64,000 bases of DNA from positions 186,001 to 250,000 of the forward strand of contig JAEVLN010000008.1 of assembly GCA_018350325.1 (NCBI GenBank). Reading direction: 5' to 3'. The DNA comes from Globodera rostochiensis. Its lineage: Eukaryota > Nematoda > Chromadorea > Rhabditida > Heteroderidae. Positions within the stretch are counted from its first letter, which is position 1, and every line of letters starts with the position of its first letter. The position numbers and the translations under genes are program-made. This document shows positions 1-10,600 of the stretch, piece after piece. The notes beneath the pieces were generated by a model. That model made no database searches. It worked only from the letters and a program-made list of their open reading frames with translations, and had not been told where the DNA came from.

Positions 1-3
1 TGC

Positions 4-32
4 GCCTAAAATAGGCTCAAGCCTATTTAGGC
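4..32. repeat. Near-perfect inverted repeat (hairpin) at window edge
   Basis: Arms at 4-17 and 20-32 are complementary except for one extra A, with a 2-nt loop. It could be the end of a mobile element that lies mostly outside the window. No coding or RNA function is seen. Confidence 0.5.
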
Positions 33-150
33 ATTTTTCCGAAAATCCTAAGAAAAAGAATTTTTTATTCCTTTGGCGAAATGAATTTCATAAATTTTAA
101 AACCGTCTCCGTTTCCTCACGATCAGTGAGGGATATTAGAGACCGACAAA

Positions 151-265
151 ATCGCATTTGCGGGATCCCGCTGCGGGATTTTTTTTCGGAAAGTCGTGCA
201 TCCCGCAAAATCCCGCAAATCCCGCATTTTAAATTTGCGGGATCCCGCGCGGGATTGCGGGATTT
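151..265. repeat. GC-rich short-motif repeat cluster (ATCCCGC type)
   Basis: At least eight copies of the heptamer ATCCCGC or its complement sit in about 115 bp of otherwise AT-rich DNA, several arranged as palindromes (GGGATCCC). A second cluster of the same motif lies at 1004-1071. The copies are interspersed and degenerate, not a strict tandem array. The rest of 1-1718 is AT-rich and shows no gene. Confidence 0.6.
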
Positions 266-496
266 AATATCATTTTATGTATTAAAACCCCAAAAAATGG
301 AAAAATATGTGCTAAAAATGGTAAAATCTAGTCGAAGTAAAAATAAAAATAAAAATTATTATATTCAAATTAAAGTCATTTCAGAAAATCCTATTGATGA
401 TGCATTTGACAAAGTGGTTCAATCACTTGTTAGTGTTGCTCGAGACCTAAATTGACCGAGACTTGAACCCGAGAGTCCGGTTTGGACCGCCAACCC

Positions 497-600
497 TATC
501 CCTGACCCCTGGGGGCGGGAAATCGGGGGCCGGGGAGGTCGGGGCTGGCCATGTCGAGGGTCAGGGACGACCAATTTTAGGGCTCGGGATCGTGAACAAC
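497..600. repeat. GC-rich dispersed repeat, copy 1
   Basis: A GACCCC/GGGGTCGGG-rich block of about 100 bp. The same ordered motifs (a CCTGACCCC or CCCGACCCC core, then GGGGCGGGAAA, then GGGGTTGGC or similar, then TGTCGGGG or similar) recur at 2224-2290 and 2851-2945. This copy is the most diverged. Confidence 0.5.
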
Positions 601-1003
601 TAGCTTAAAAATTTAATTTTTTTGAGGATTCTGCTTATAGGGGTCGGCGGTGCCGATAGGCGCCGCCGAGAAAAATTTTTGAAATTTTGACTCAATTTGT
701 TAAGAGCATTGCAACCAAATACGGCAATTTTTTGAATTTTTGAGTCCATTCATTTGCCAATTTATATCTAAAACTAAAGGATCCCCTCCCCTCTATGGTT
801 TTATGATTTCATGTACCAAAAAAAATAAAAATTCCAAAAGTTGTTGTAAAAAGCCGCCAACACCACTCACCACTACACCAGAGAACATTTAGATAGTTTC
901 TCAAAAATTCCATTTTTATTACTCCACTTGTAATTTGTGAGCATAGAGTCTTTTAATTTGAAGATTTGGCGAAACGTCAATGCTAATTTTCTAACAAAAC
1001 TCA

Positions 1004-1071
1004 ATCCCGCGAATCCCGCACCTAAATTGCGGGATCCCGCAAAATCCCGCTCGGGATCCGCTCCCGCGCCG
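1004..1071. repeat. ATCCCGC-type GC-rich cluster, second copy
   Basis: The same heptamer cluster as at 151-265, including the shared segment ATCCCGCAAAATCCCGC. It lies in AT-rich DNA without a gene. Confidence 0.5.
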
Positions 1072-1718
1072 GACTCTAAGGGATATTGGGTAGCCGAGTC
1101 GAACGGGTACACGAATTTCAAGAACTAATTATATGAGCTGCCGATTACATTTTGGGAAAAAGTGTGAGTAAAACTATACGAGAAATTTGCAAGATTTTAA
1201 CATATGAAATCAAAGCTTTAAGTGCTTTGGTGCGGTAAAAATTTTCCATCCATCATTTATTTTTTCGTCCCATTCGCCGATCAAAATGACTCATCCCGTG
1301 CATACATAAATACGTATAAAGTGTTATCATCGCATTCAGAGATTTTGACACAAAATATTTGGAATTCTTTCCAATGAATGTGATTTGCTGATTTATAAAT
1401 AATCTTGCTCACAATCGTTTCATCGTTTTGAAGTTTATTTTACAAAAACTGCAAAGGTTCTATTATGTAGACTTTTAACTTACCACCATTTAAGCACCAT
1501 TCATCTTCTAACATCCAACTTTTTGCATGAGTTGGTTTTTGAATATAAAAAAGTTATGGGACAATTTCATCATCCAGAATTTTCGGTAGTAATCTGATCA
1601 GGCTTGACCGCGACTGTTGAGTCGTCCAAATGCGTAATTATTGCCTGTCTACATTAATTCGGATTGCAGGCAGCTCCGATTGATTTATCTTCAAAAAAGT
1701 TCACCTCTTGCTGCTGTA

Positions 1719-2831
1719 ATGCTTCTTCTGTTTCTGCTCACTTTTTGCCCCCGACCGTTGTCAATGTTGGCTATCCACAACTACAGTTTTGCTCGAGCAA
1801 ACGATCGGGTTCAGATGCCGAATCGGATGCGTCAGATGGTCCATCTGGAATGGGACGGAAGCACGTGAGGGCGCATTGAATTTGCGACTTTTTTTAAGTC
1901 GTCGTGCATTTCTTACGACTAAAGTTTAGCACTGTCCGTTACGGTCGTGCAACGCCGCAGGCGCTGAATCTGTACTTTGCACTTCCTGCAGCTGCACAAT
2001 TCCCCACAGAGTTCACAGCACCGTCCTCCCTCACTTTTACCGTCATGATCGACAGTTTGGATGCGTGTACTTGCATTACGCAAAGCGTCTACGATAACAT
2101 GTCGGGAAAGTGCCAAACTCAAATTGGCTTTATGTTCCCCGGGTTAGGTCTCCACAAGCCGTGCCAATTTCAAGCCCTGTCCTCAAATTGGAACCCCGCA
2201 AATTCTTAAATAAAAATTAGCGTTGGTCCCCGACCCCTCGGGGGCGGGAAAGTCGGGGTTCGAGGAGGCCGGGGTTGGCAATGTCGGGGATATTTGTTGT
2301 GAATTGCAGATTGGCTTTTGCTTGGAATCGGCGGCATCCGAACCGGATTATGCCCGATGAGGTCGTCTACTTGACCTGGAACCAATGGCACAGCAGCAAA
2401 GTCTCAACTGACGGCGATGGACGCGCAATTTTCTTCTCAGCCACAAATTTCAGTGGGTTCGAAAATGGTAACGTTTGACTGGACAGTTTAGTAATTTAAC
2501 TCTAAAAAATTAGTGATGCCCTCAGGCAAAAGTAACTTATTCTTTTTGACTCTCTCTGATGTCAGCCGACAATCCATCCTCCTGGACCATTCTTTCCGGC
2601 TGGCAACGCCGGGCCCGCATCACTGTTCCTGCCGAGAATGGCACTCTGATGCTGGAGTACGGTAGCAGACTGGCGTTACTGTACAATGTGCCTGCGGCAA
2701 AAATTGAAAGACGGCTCAGCTTTCGGCTTCTCTCTCAACAGGAACTGCTCCAACTGCATCCGTGGTTGGGCAGTCAGCTGTTTGCAGGGCAAACACCTCG
2801 TTGCGATTGGGCACTGAACTTTGTGAGCTGA
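1719..2831 (+). CDS. Predicted secreted protein of unknown family (4 exons, 260 aa)
   Basis: I do not recognise this protein. Exons fit as 1719-1864, 1930-2142, 2310-2467 and 2566-2831 (783 bp with stop), and all three junctions keep codon phase with GT-AG borders. 1719 is the first in-frame ATG. The N-terminus MLLLFLLTFCPRPLS is a typical signal peptide, so the product is probably secreted. The mature part has few cysteines (a CTC motif and CQTQ in exon 2, one near the C-terminus), several Trp residues (TWNQWH, SSWTILSGW) and no visible transmembrane helix or catalytic motif. An AG at 1669-1670, 48 bp upstream, could be a trans-splice site. Intron 2 carries a GC-rich dispersed repeat, and another copy follows the stop. 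The exon 2 donor is the weakest call; GC or other GT sites nearby are possible. A real gene seems likely, its function unknown. Confidence 0.6.
2224..2290. repeat. GC-rich dispersed repeat, copy 2 (intronic)
   Basis: Lies inside intron 2 of the secreted-protein gene. It shares the opening GGTCCCCGACCCCTCGGGGG with the copy at 2851-2945, which indicates a common origin. Confidence 0.6.
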
Positions 2832-2850
2832 AATGGCGCTCTAAACTAGG

Positions 2851-2945
2851 GTTGGTCCCCGACCCCTCGGGGGGGGGAAGTCGGGGTCGGGGTTGACAAT
2901 GCGGGGTCGGGGGCGACCAAATTTTTCGGGGTCGGGGACGGGGGT
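2851..2945. repeat. GC-rich dispersed repeat, copy 3
   Basis: Starts 20 bp after the stop of the secreted-protein gene, in the context TAGGGTTGG. It shares its first 20 or so bases with the copy at 2224-2290 and then runs on as GGGGTCGGG motifs. The TAGGGTTG start resembles the end of the TA-flanked element at 3446. Confidence 0.6.
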
Positions 2946-3203
2946 AAAGAAAATTTGTTCATAAAAATTGTTTTTAATAAAAATTCCAACAATAAATCTT
3001 TACCGGGCATAAAATATAACATTTTATTTTAAAATTCATTCATCATCCTCAAAAACCTCAAGAGTGAAGAGTTTGTAAGTTGTAAAAAAAAATTACTTGT
3101 GGATATGTCGTCATGTTTGACTTAGCCCAACAACTCTGAATCACAATAGAAAAAAACACCAAAACTTTTCGAAAGGCGAAAAATTCTCCAAAATTCGGGG
3201 ACA

Positions 3204-3246
3204 GGCACGTAGCCAGGGGGGGGCACGGGGGGCATCCCCCCCCCGA
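3204..3246. mobile_element. Solitary transposon-end-like sequence
   Basis: The block CAGGCACGTAGCCAGGGGGG, followed by GGCACGGGGGGC and a C-tract, forms a short internal hairpin. As I recall, CGTAGCCAGGGGGG-type ends are common on invertebrate DNA transposons. No partner end or transposase is seen in the window, so this is at most a remnant. Confidence 0.3.
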
Positions 3247-3445
3247 AATGAAATTTGAGAAAAAAAAAACCATAAGGGGGACCCTATTGTTTTGCACTCT
3301 TACAATTTTTTGACCAATTTTCTTAACAAGAATCATTAAAATCTCCAAGGCACCGCCGACCCCTCCCATTCCTAAAAAACTTTAAAAAAAGGACCGATTT
3401 TTTAAATTTTGGCTGCGAAAGTGTTTGTCAAATGAGTGTTAGAAG

Positions 3446-4123
3446 TAGGGTTGCAGCCGTGGGGTGGGGATTCTCGGCCAAACCGGGGACGGACATACCG
3501 GGAATCCCCATTTTGGGGATGAGCAAACCGGGGAACGAGGATCCCCGTGCGGGGATGGAAGAATCGAAATTTTCAAAAAAAAATTGGTTTGTAAGAGTGG
3601 AGGATGCCCGGCGGGAAAATTTTTACAAAAATCGCCAATTTTTTAAAAATGAAGCGAAAATTCAGAAGATGTGATGATTTTTTCAAAAATTCTTATTAAA
3701 AAATATTTAAATTTATGAAAAATATCATTTTATTTAATAGGGAAGAGTGCATTTGTCTGACTCGTGGCATAACGACGAACATCTAAAAGTTTGCAAAATA
3801 TTTCTGGTTTGTTATATACTAAATAAATAAATAAATTTAATTAAGAGAAATTGATTAATAAATTGCTGCAACTTCTGAGGCAGCAGAAAAATTGTCTATT
3901 GCGAATGGATTAACAAAAATATTTGACCACAAAATGCAACTTTCTTTATCATCCTGAAAAAAAAAATTATATAATTCTTTTTCTCCTAAATATATTAATC
4001 TGACCGGGGATGAGACAGAGGATCCCGTTTTCGGGGATGGACAAACCGGGGCTGAGAATGGTCGGGGACCCCCGGTTTTCCTCCTCCCCCCCCCCCCCCC
4101 CCCCCCCCCCGGCTGCAACCCTA
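3446..4123. mobile_element. MITE-like element, TA-flanked with terminal inverted repeats
   Basis: The two ends are exact inverted copies: TAGGGTTGCAGCCG at 3446-3459 and CGGCTGCAACCCTA at 4110-4123. Taking the outer TA as target-site duplication gives a 674-bp element (3448-4121) with 12-bp perfect termini. Both subterminal regions are GC-rich and carry related ACCGGGG and GGGGATG motifs in opposite orientation, suggesting a longer degenerate inverted repeat. The middle is AT-rich and non-coding. TA duplication is typical of Tc1/mariner-type insertion; no transposase is encoded. A run of 25 C lies just inside the right end. Confidence 0.55.
4086..4110 (+). repeat. Poly-C tract (25 nt)
   Basis: An uninterrupted C run at the right end of the MITE-like element. 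Its exact length is likely to be unreliable in the assembly. Confidence 0.9.
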
Positions 4124-4384
4124 GTTTGAAAGGCGATCTTCCAAAGTTTTTTTTTTGCCAATCAGTCGCACAAATATCGCCTTCTGTTCCCTACAAATGG
4201 CATAATGGCGGCCGATGGGCGTCGGCGACGCAATGACAACACAAAGAATGGTGGTGCACCTGAATCTGACGGTGATAGCGATGACATTGACCATTGTTCT
4301 GCTTAGCATCGATAGGGAACGATTGATTGATTGTACATTTATTCGTCCTTATATCTTATCTTGTTGTAAATATAGTATAGTGGT

Positions 4385-4431
4385 GTGACTGGGTCGTAGC
4401 CCATTGGCCAAGTGAGCTACGACTCAGTCAC
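4385..4431. repeat. Strong hairpin with RNA polymerase III box-like motifs
   Basis: Arms at 4385-4400 and 4416-4431 pair over 16 bp with one mismatch around a 15-nt loop. The loop-side sequence TGGCCAAGTGA (4405-4415) resembles a tRNA A box, and AGTTCGACTCC (4446-4456) resembles a B box, but no complete tRNA cloverleaf can be drawn. A tRNA-derived SINE fragment is possible. Confidence 0.35.
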
Positions 4432-4461
4432 AACAAAAGGACTCAAGTTCGACTCCTTCTG

Positions 4462-4493
4462 GCGGCGATAATTATCAGAGAATTATGCGCCGC
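4462..4493. repeat. Second hairpin, GC stem on AT stem
   Basis: Arms GCGGCGATAATT (4462-4473) and AATTATGCGCCGC (4481-4493) pair with a single one-base bulge around a 7-nt loop. It lies 30 bp after the previous hairpin and about 165 bp before the first satellite array. Confidence 0.5.
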
Positions 4494-4658
4494 ACGGCAA
4501 ACGCCAATCAATGCCTCTGCCGGTAATTCCCCACTGCAGAAGAAAGAGGGATGAAAGAGGAGGAAGCAGGTGTGCCATTTCAGACACACTGAAAAGTCGA
4601 GCCAATCCTTCGCATCATCAGGGGCGGCACATTCATTCCTTTGTGACTGACAAATGAG

Positions 4659-7600
4659 ATAATCTCTTGAATTCTGTGTCTTTTCCTGAAAACATTTCAC
4701 CATTCTAAACATTACAGTTTTATTTTTGCCCTATATTTGATCTTTACAAAATGCAATCATTTAAGCCTGGACAGTGGAGCCATCAAAATAGCTAACCCTG
4801 AAATGTTACCAAAGAATTTGGTAATTCTTTGCTAAGTTAAATACTTATACCTAATGTTTACTTTGACGAATTCGCTTGCGACTTTTAGTAAAACATCTGT
4901 AGAAATTTTTGATAAGCTTTTTGGCCATATTTTTTTTGCCTTTTGTCCATACACAATTTTCAATTCCTTCCTCTAACTAAAATATTATAGTTATATGTGA
5001 TGTTTGGTTTTCTCTGAATTATGAACGCGCAACAAATATAAACAATTGTTTATTTTTTAGTAAATATAAATGAATTTGTTACTATTTTTCAACGCCTACA
5101 ATTTTTATTTCCTTCTACTAAGAGCTACATCAAAACTATCTAAGTACTTTGGAACTATTTAAACATTGAACACGGCATAAAAATAAGATTTTATATAAAT
5201 TTGATGCATGGACTTATTTAAAAAAATGGGCTAGAATAAGAATAAAATTCATAATTTGATTTTCATGACTACATTTTTTATTTCCTTCCGTTAACTAACG
5301 TATTATAATTTTATGTTATGTTTGGAATTGTCTTAATTAAGCACACGCAACAAATATAAATATTTTTTATTTTTTAAGACACTGAATAACAAAACGATTA
5401 ATATACTATTTCCATAACACAATTTCCATTTCCTTCCTCTAACTAAAATATTATATATCTGAATTTGAATGCGCAACAAATATTAAAGAACTTTTTTTTA
5501 CCCAATCGAAAAGCTATCACTTAATGATAGCATCTACACATCGAGAGTTTCCATTTGACATAAAAACGAGCAAAACGGACCAGTTCAATCCACGGATTTG
5601 TTGTAGCCGCCGACTCTTTACCATATTAGGCTGGCGGAATTCGAAATCTCTGGGCACAATTTCAAATTTTGCTATTCATTGCCCGTTGTCTCAGAATTTT
5701 TAGAATCTAATCGCCAAAAGATAGACTGTTGAAAATTCAGTGCAATAATCTCTTGAATTCTGTGGCTTTTCCTGAAAACATTTCACCATTCTAAACATTA
5801 CAGTTTTATTTTTGCCCTATATTTGATCTTTACAAAATGCAATCATTTAAGCCTGGACAGTGGAGCCATCAAAATAGCTAACCCTGAAATGTTACCAAAG
5901 AATTTGGTAATTCTTTGCTAAGTTAAATACTTATACCTAATGTTTACTTTGACGAATTCGCTTGCGACTTTTAGGAAAACATCTGTAGAAATTTTTGATA
6001 AGCTTTTTGGCCATATTTTTTTTGCCTTTTGTCCATACACCATTTTCAATTCCTTCCTCTAACTAAAATATTATAGTTATATGTGATGTTTGGTTTTCTC
6101 TGAATTATGAACGCGCAACAAATATAAACAATTGTTTATTTTTTAGTAAATATAAATGAATTTGTTACTATTTTTCAACGCCTACAATTTTTATTTCCTT
6201 CTACTAAGAGCTACATCAAAACTATCTAAGTACTTTGGAACTATTTAAACATTGAACACGGCATAAAAATAAGATTTTATATAAATTTGATGCATGGACT
6301 TATTTAAAAAAATGGGCTAGAATAAGAATAAAATTCATAATTTGATTTTCATGACTACATTTTTTATTTCCTTCCGTTAACTAACGTATTATAATTTTAT
6401 GTTATGTTTGGAATTGTCTTAATTAAGCACACGCAACAAATATAAATATTTTTTATTTTTTAAGACACTGAATAACAAAACGATTAATATACTATTTCCA
6501 TAACACAATTTCCATTTCCTTCCTCTAACTAAAATATTATAGGTATATCTGAATTTGAATGCGCAACAAATATTAAAGAACTTTTTTTTACCCAATCGAA
6601 AAGCTATCACTTAATGATAGCATCTACACATCGAGAGTTTCCTTTTGACATAAAAACGAGCAAAACGGACCAGTTCAATCCACGGATTTGTTGTAGCCGC
6701 CGACACTTTACCATATTAGGCGGGCGGAATTCGAAATCTCTGGGCACAATTTCAAATTTTGCTATTCATTGCCCGTTGTCTCAGAATTTTTAGAATCTAA
6801 TCGCCAAAAGATAGACTGTTGAAAATTCAGTGCAATAATCTCTTGAATTCTGTGGCTTTTCCTGAAAACATTTCACCATTCTAAACATTACAGTTTTATT
6901 TTTGCCCTATATTTGATCTTTACAAAATGCAATCATTTAAGCCTGGACAGTGGAGCCATCAAAATAGCTAACCCTGAAATGTTACCAAAGAATTTGGTAA
7001 TTCTTTGCTAAGTTAAATACTTATACCTAATGTTTACTTTGACGAATTCGCTTGCGACTTTTAGGAAAACATCTGTAGAAATTTTTGATAAGCTTTTTGG
7101 CCATATTTTTTTTGCCTTTTGTCCATACACCATTTTCAATTCCTTCCTCTAACTAAAATATTATAGTTATATGTGATGTTTGGTTTTCTCTGAATTATGA
7201 ACGCGCAACAAATATAAACAATTGTTTATTTTTTAGTAAATATAAATGAATTTGTTACTATTTTTCAACGCCTACAATTTTTATTTCCTTCTACTAAGAG
7301 CTACATCAAAACTATCTAAGTACTTTGGAACTATTTAAACATTGAACACGGCATAAAAATAAGATTTTATATAAATTTGATGCATGGACTTATTTAAAAA
7401 AATGGGCTAGAATAAGAATAAAATTCATAATTTGATTTTCATGACTACATTTTTTATTTCCTTCCGTTAACTAACGTATTATAATTTTATGTTATGTTTG
7501 GAATTGTCTTAATTAAGCACACGCAACAAATATAAATATTTTTTATTTTTTAAGACACTGAATAACAAAACGATTAATATACTATTTCCATAACACAATT

Positions 7601-10600
7601 TCCATTTCCTTCCTCTAACTAAAATATTATATATCTGAATTTGAATGCGCAACAAATATTAAAGAACTTTTTTTTACCCAATCGAAAAGCTATCACTTAA
7701 TGATAGCATCTACACATCGAGAGTTTCCATTTGACATAAAAACGAGCAAAACGGACCAGTTCAATCCACGGATTTGTTGTAGCCGCCGACTCTTTACCAT
7801 ATTAGGCTGGCGGAATTCGAAATCTCTGGGCACAATTTCAAATTTTGCTATTCATTGCCCGTTGTCTCAGAATTTTTAGAATCTAATCGCCAAAAGATAG
7901 ACTGTTGAAAATTCAGTGCAATAATCTCTTGAATTCTGTGGCTTTTCCTGAAAACATTTCACCATTCTAAACATTACAGTTTTATTTTTGCCCTATATTT
8001 GATCTTTACAAAATGCAATCATTTAAGCCTGGACAGTGGAGCCATCAAAATAGCTAACCCTGAAATGTTACCAAAGAATTTGGTAATTCTTTGCTAAGTT
8101 AAATACTTATACCTAATGTTTACTTTGACGAATTCGCTTGCGACTTTTAGGAAAACATCTGTAGAAATTTTTGATAAGCTTTTTGGCCATATTTTTTTTG
8201 CCTTTTGTCCATACACCATTTTCAATTCCTTCCTCTAACTAAAATATTATAGTTATATGTGATGTTTGGTTTTCTCTGAATTATGAACGCGCAACAAATA
8301 TAAACAATTGTTTATTTTTTAGTAAATATAAATGAATTTGTTACTATTTTTCAACGCCTACAATTTTTATTTCCTTCTACTAAGAGCTACATCAAAACTA
8401 TCTAAGTACTTTGGAACTATTTAAACATTGAACACGGCATAAAAATAAGATTTTATATAAATTTGATGCATGGACTTATTTAAAAAAATGGGCTAGAATA
8501 AGAATAAAATTCATAATTTGATTTTCATGACTACATTTTTTATTTCCTTCCGTTAACTAACGTATTATAATTTTATGTTATGTTTGGAATTGTCTTAATT
8601 AAGCACACGCAACAAATATAAATATTTTTTATTTTTTAAGACACTGAATAACAAAACGATTAATATACTATTTCCATAACACAATTTCCATTTCTTCCTC
8701 TAACTAAAATATTATAGGTATATCTGAATTTGAATGCGCAACAAATATTAAAGAACTTTTTTTTACCCAATCGAAAAGCTATCACTTAATGATAGCATCT
8801 ACACATCGAGAGTTTCCATTTGACATAAAAACGAGCAAAACGGACCAGTTCAATCCACGGATTTGTTGTAGCCGCCGACTCTTTACCATATTAGGCTGGC
8901 GGAATTCGAAATCTCTGGGCACAATTTCAAATTTTGCTATTCATTGCCCGTTGTCTCAGAATTTTTAGAATCTAATCGCCAAAAGATAGACTGTTGAAAA
9001 TTCAGTGCAATAATCTCTTGAATTCTGTGGCTTTTCCTGAAAACATTTCACCATTCTAAACATTACAGTTTTATTTTTGCCCTATATTTGATCTTTACAA
9101 AATGCAATCATTTAAGCCTGGACAGTGGAGCCATCAAAATAGCTAACCCTGAAATGTTACCAAAGAATTTGGTAATTCTTTGCTAAGTTAAATACTTATA
9201 CCTAATGTTTACTTTGACGAATTCGCTTGCGACTTTTAGGAAAACATCTGTAGAAATTTTTGATAAGCTTTTTGGCCATATTTTTTTTGCCTTTTGTCCA
9301 TACACCATTTTCAATTCCTTCCTCTAACTAAAATATTATAGTTATATGTGATGTTTGGTTTTCTCTGAATTATGAACGCGCAACAAATATAAACAATTGT
9401 TTATTTTTTAGTAAATATAAATGAATTTGTTACTATTTTTCAACGCCTACAATTTTTATTTCCTTCTACTAAGAGCTACATCAAAACTATCTAAGTACTT
9501 TGGAACTATTTAAACATTGAACACGGCATAAAAATAAGATTTTATATAAATTTGATGCATGGACTTATTTAAAAAAATGGGCTAGAATAAGAATAAAATT
9601 CATAATTTGATTTTCATGACTACATTTTTTATTTCCTTCCGTTAACTAACGTATTATAATTTTATGTTATGTTTGGAATTGTCTTAATTAAGCACACGCA
9701 ACAAATATAAATATTTTTTATTTTTTAAGACACTGAATAACAAAACGATTAATATACTATTTCCATAACACAATTTCCATTTCCTTCCTCTAACTAAAAT
9801 ATTATAGGTATATCTGAATTTGAATGCGCAACAAATATTAAAGAACTTTTTTTTACCCAATCGAAAAGCTATCACTTAATGATAGCATCTACACATCGAG
9901 AGTTTCCATTTGACATAAAAACGAGCAAAACGGACCAGTTCAATCCACGGATTTGTTGTAGCCGCCGACTCTTTACCATATTAGGCTGGCGGAATTCGAA
10001 ATCTCTGGGCACAATTTCAAATTTTGCTATTCATTGCCCGTTGTCTCAGAATTTTTAGAATCTAATCGCCAAAAGATAGACTGTTGAAAATTCAGTGCAA
10101 TAATCTCTTGAATTCTGTGGCTTTTCCTGAAAACATTTCACCATTCTAAACATTACAGTTTTATTTTTGCCCTATATTTGATCTTTACAAAATGCAATCA
10201 TTTAAGCCTGGACAGTGGAGCCATCAAAATAGCTAACCCTGAAATGTTACCAAAGAATTTGGTAATTCTTTGCTAAGTTAAATACTTATACCTAATGTTT
10301 ACTTTGACGAATTCGCTTGCGACTTTTAGGAAAACATCTGTAGAAATTTTTGATAAGCTTTTTGGCCATATTTTTTTTGCCTTTTGTCCATACACCATTT
10401 TCAATTCCTTCCTCTAACTAAAATATTATAGTTATATGTGATGTTTGGTTTTCTCTGAATTATGAACGCGCAACAAATATAAACAATTGTTTATTTTTTA
10501 GTAAATATAAATGAATTTGTTACTATTTTTCAACGCCTACAATTTTTATTTCCTTCTACTAAGAGCTACATCAAAACTATCTAAGTACTTTGGAACTATT

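Noticed and set aside
6419..6610. A 63-codon minus-strand open frame repeated in several array 1 units (also at 9684, 11860 and 16206)
   Set aside because: It begins with GTG, exists only in units with the longer TATAGGTATATC-type variant, and is broken by a small indel in the others. It behaves as chance sequence, not a gene.
6720..6760. CENP-B-box-like stretch in array 1 units (ATTCGAAATCTCTGGGC)
   Set aside because: Two of the nine essential positions differ from the consensus, and a CENP-B system is not established in nematodes.
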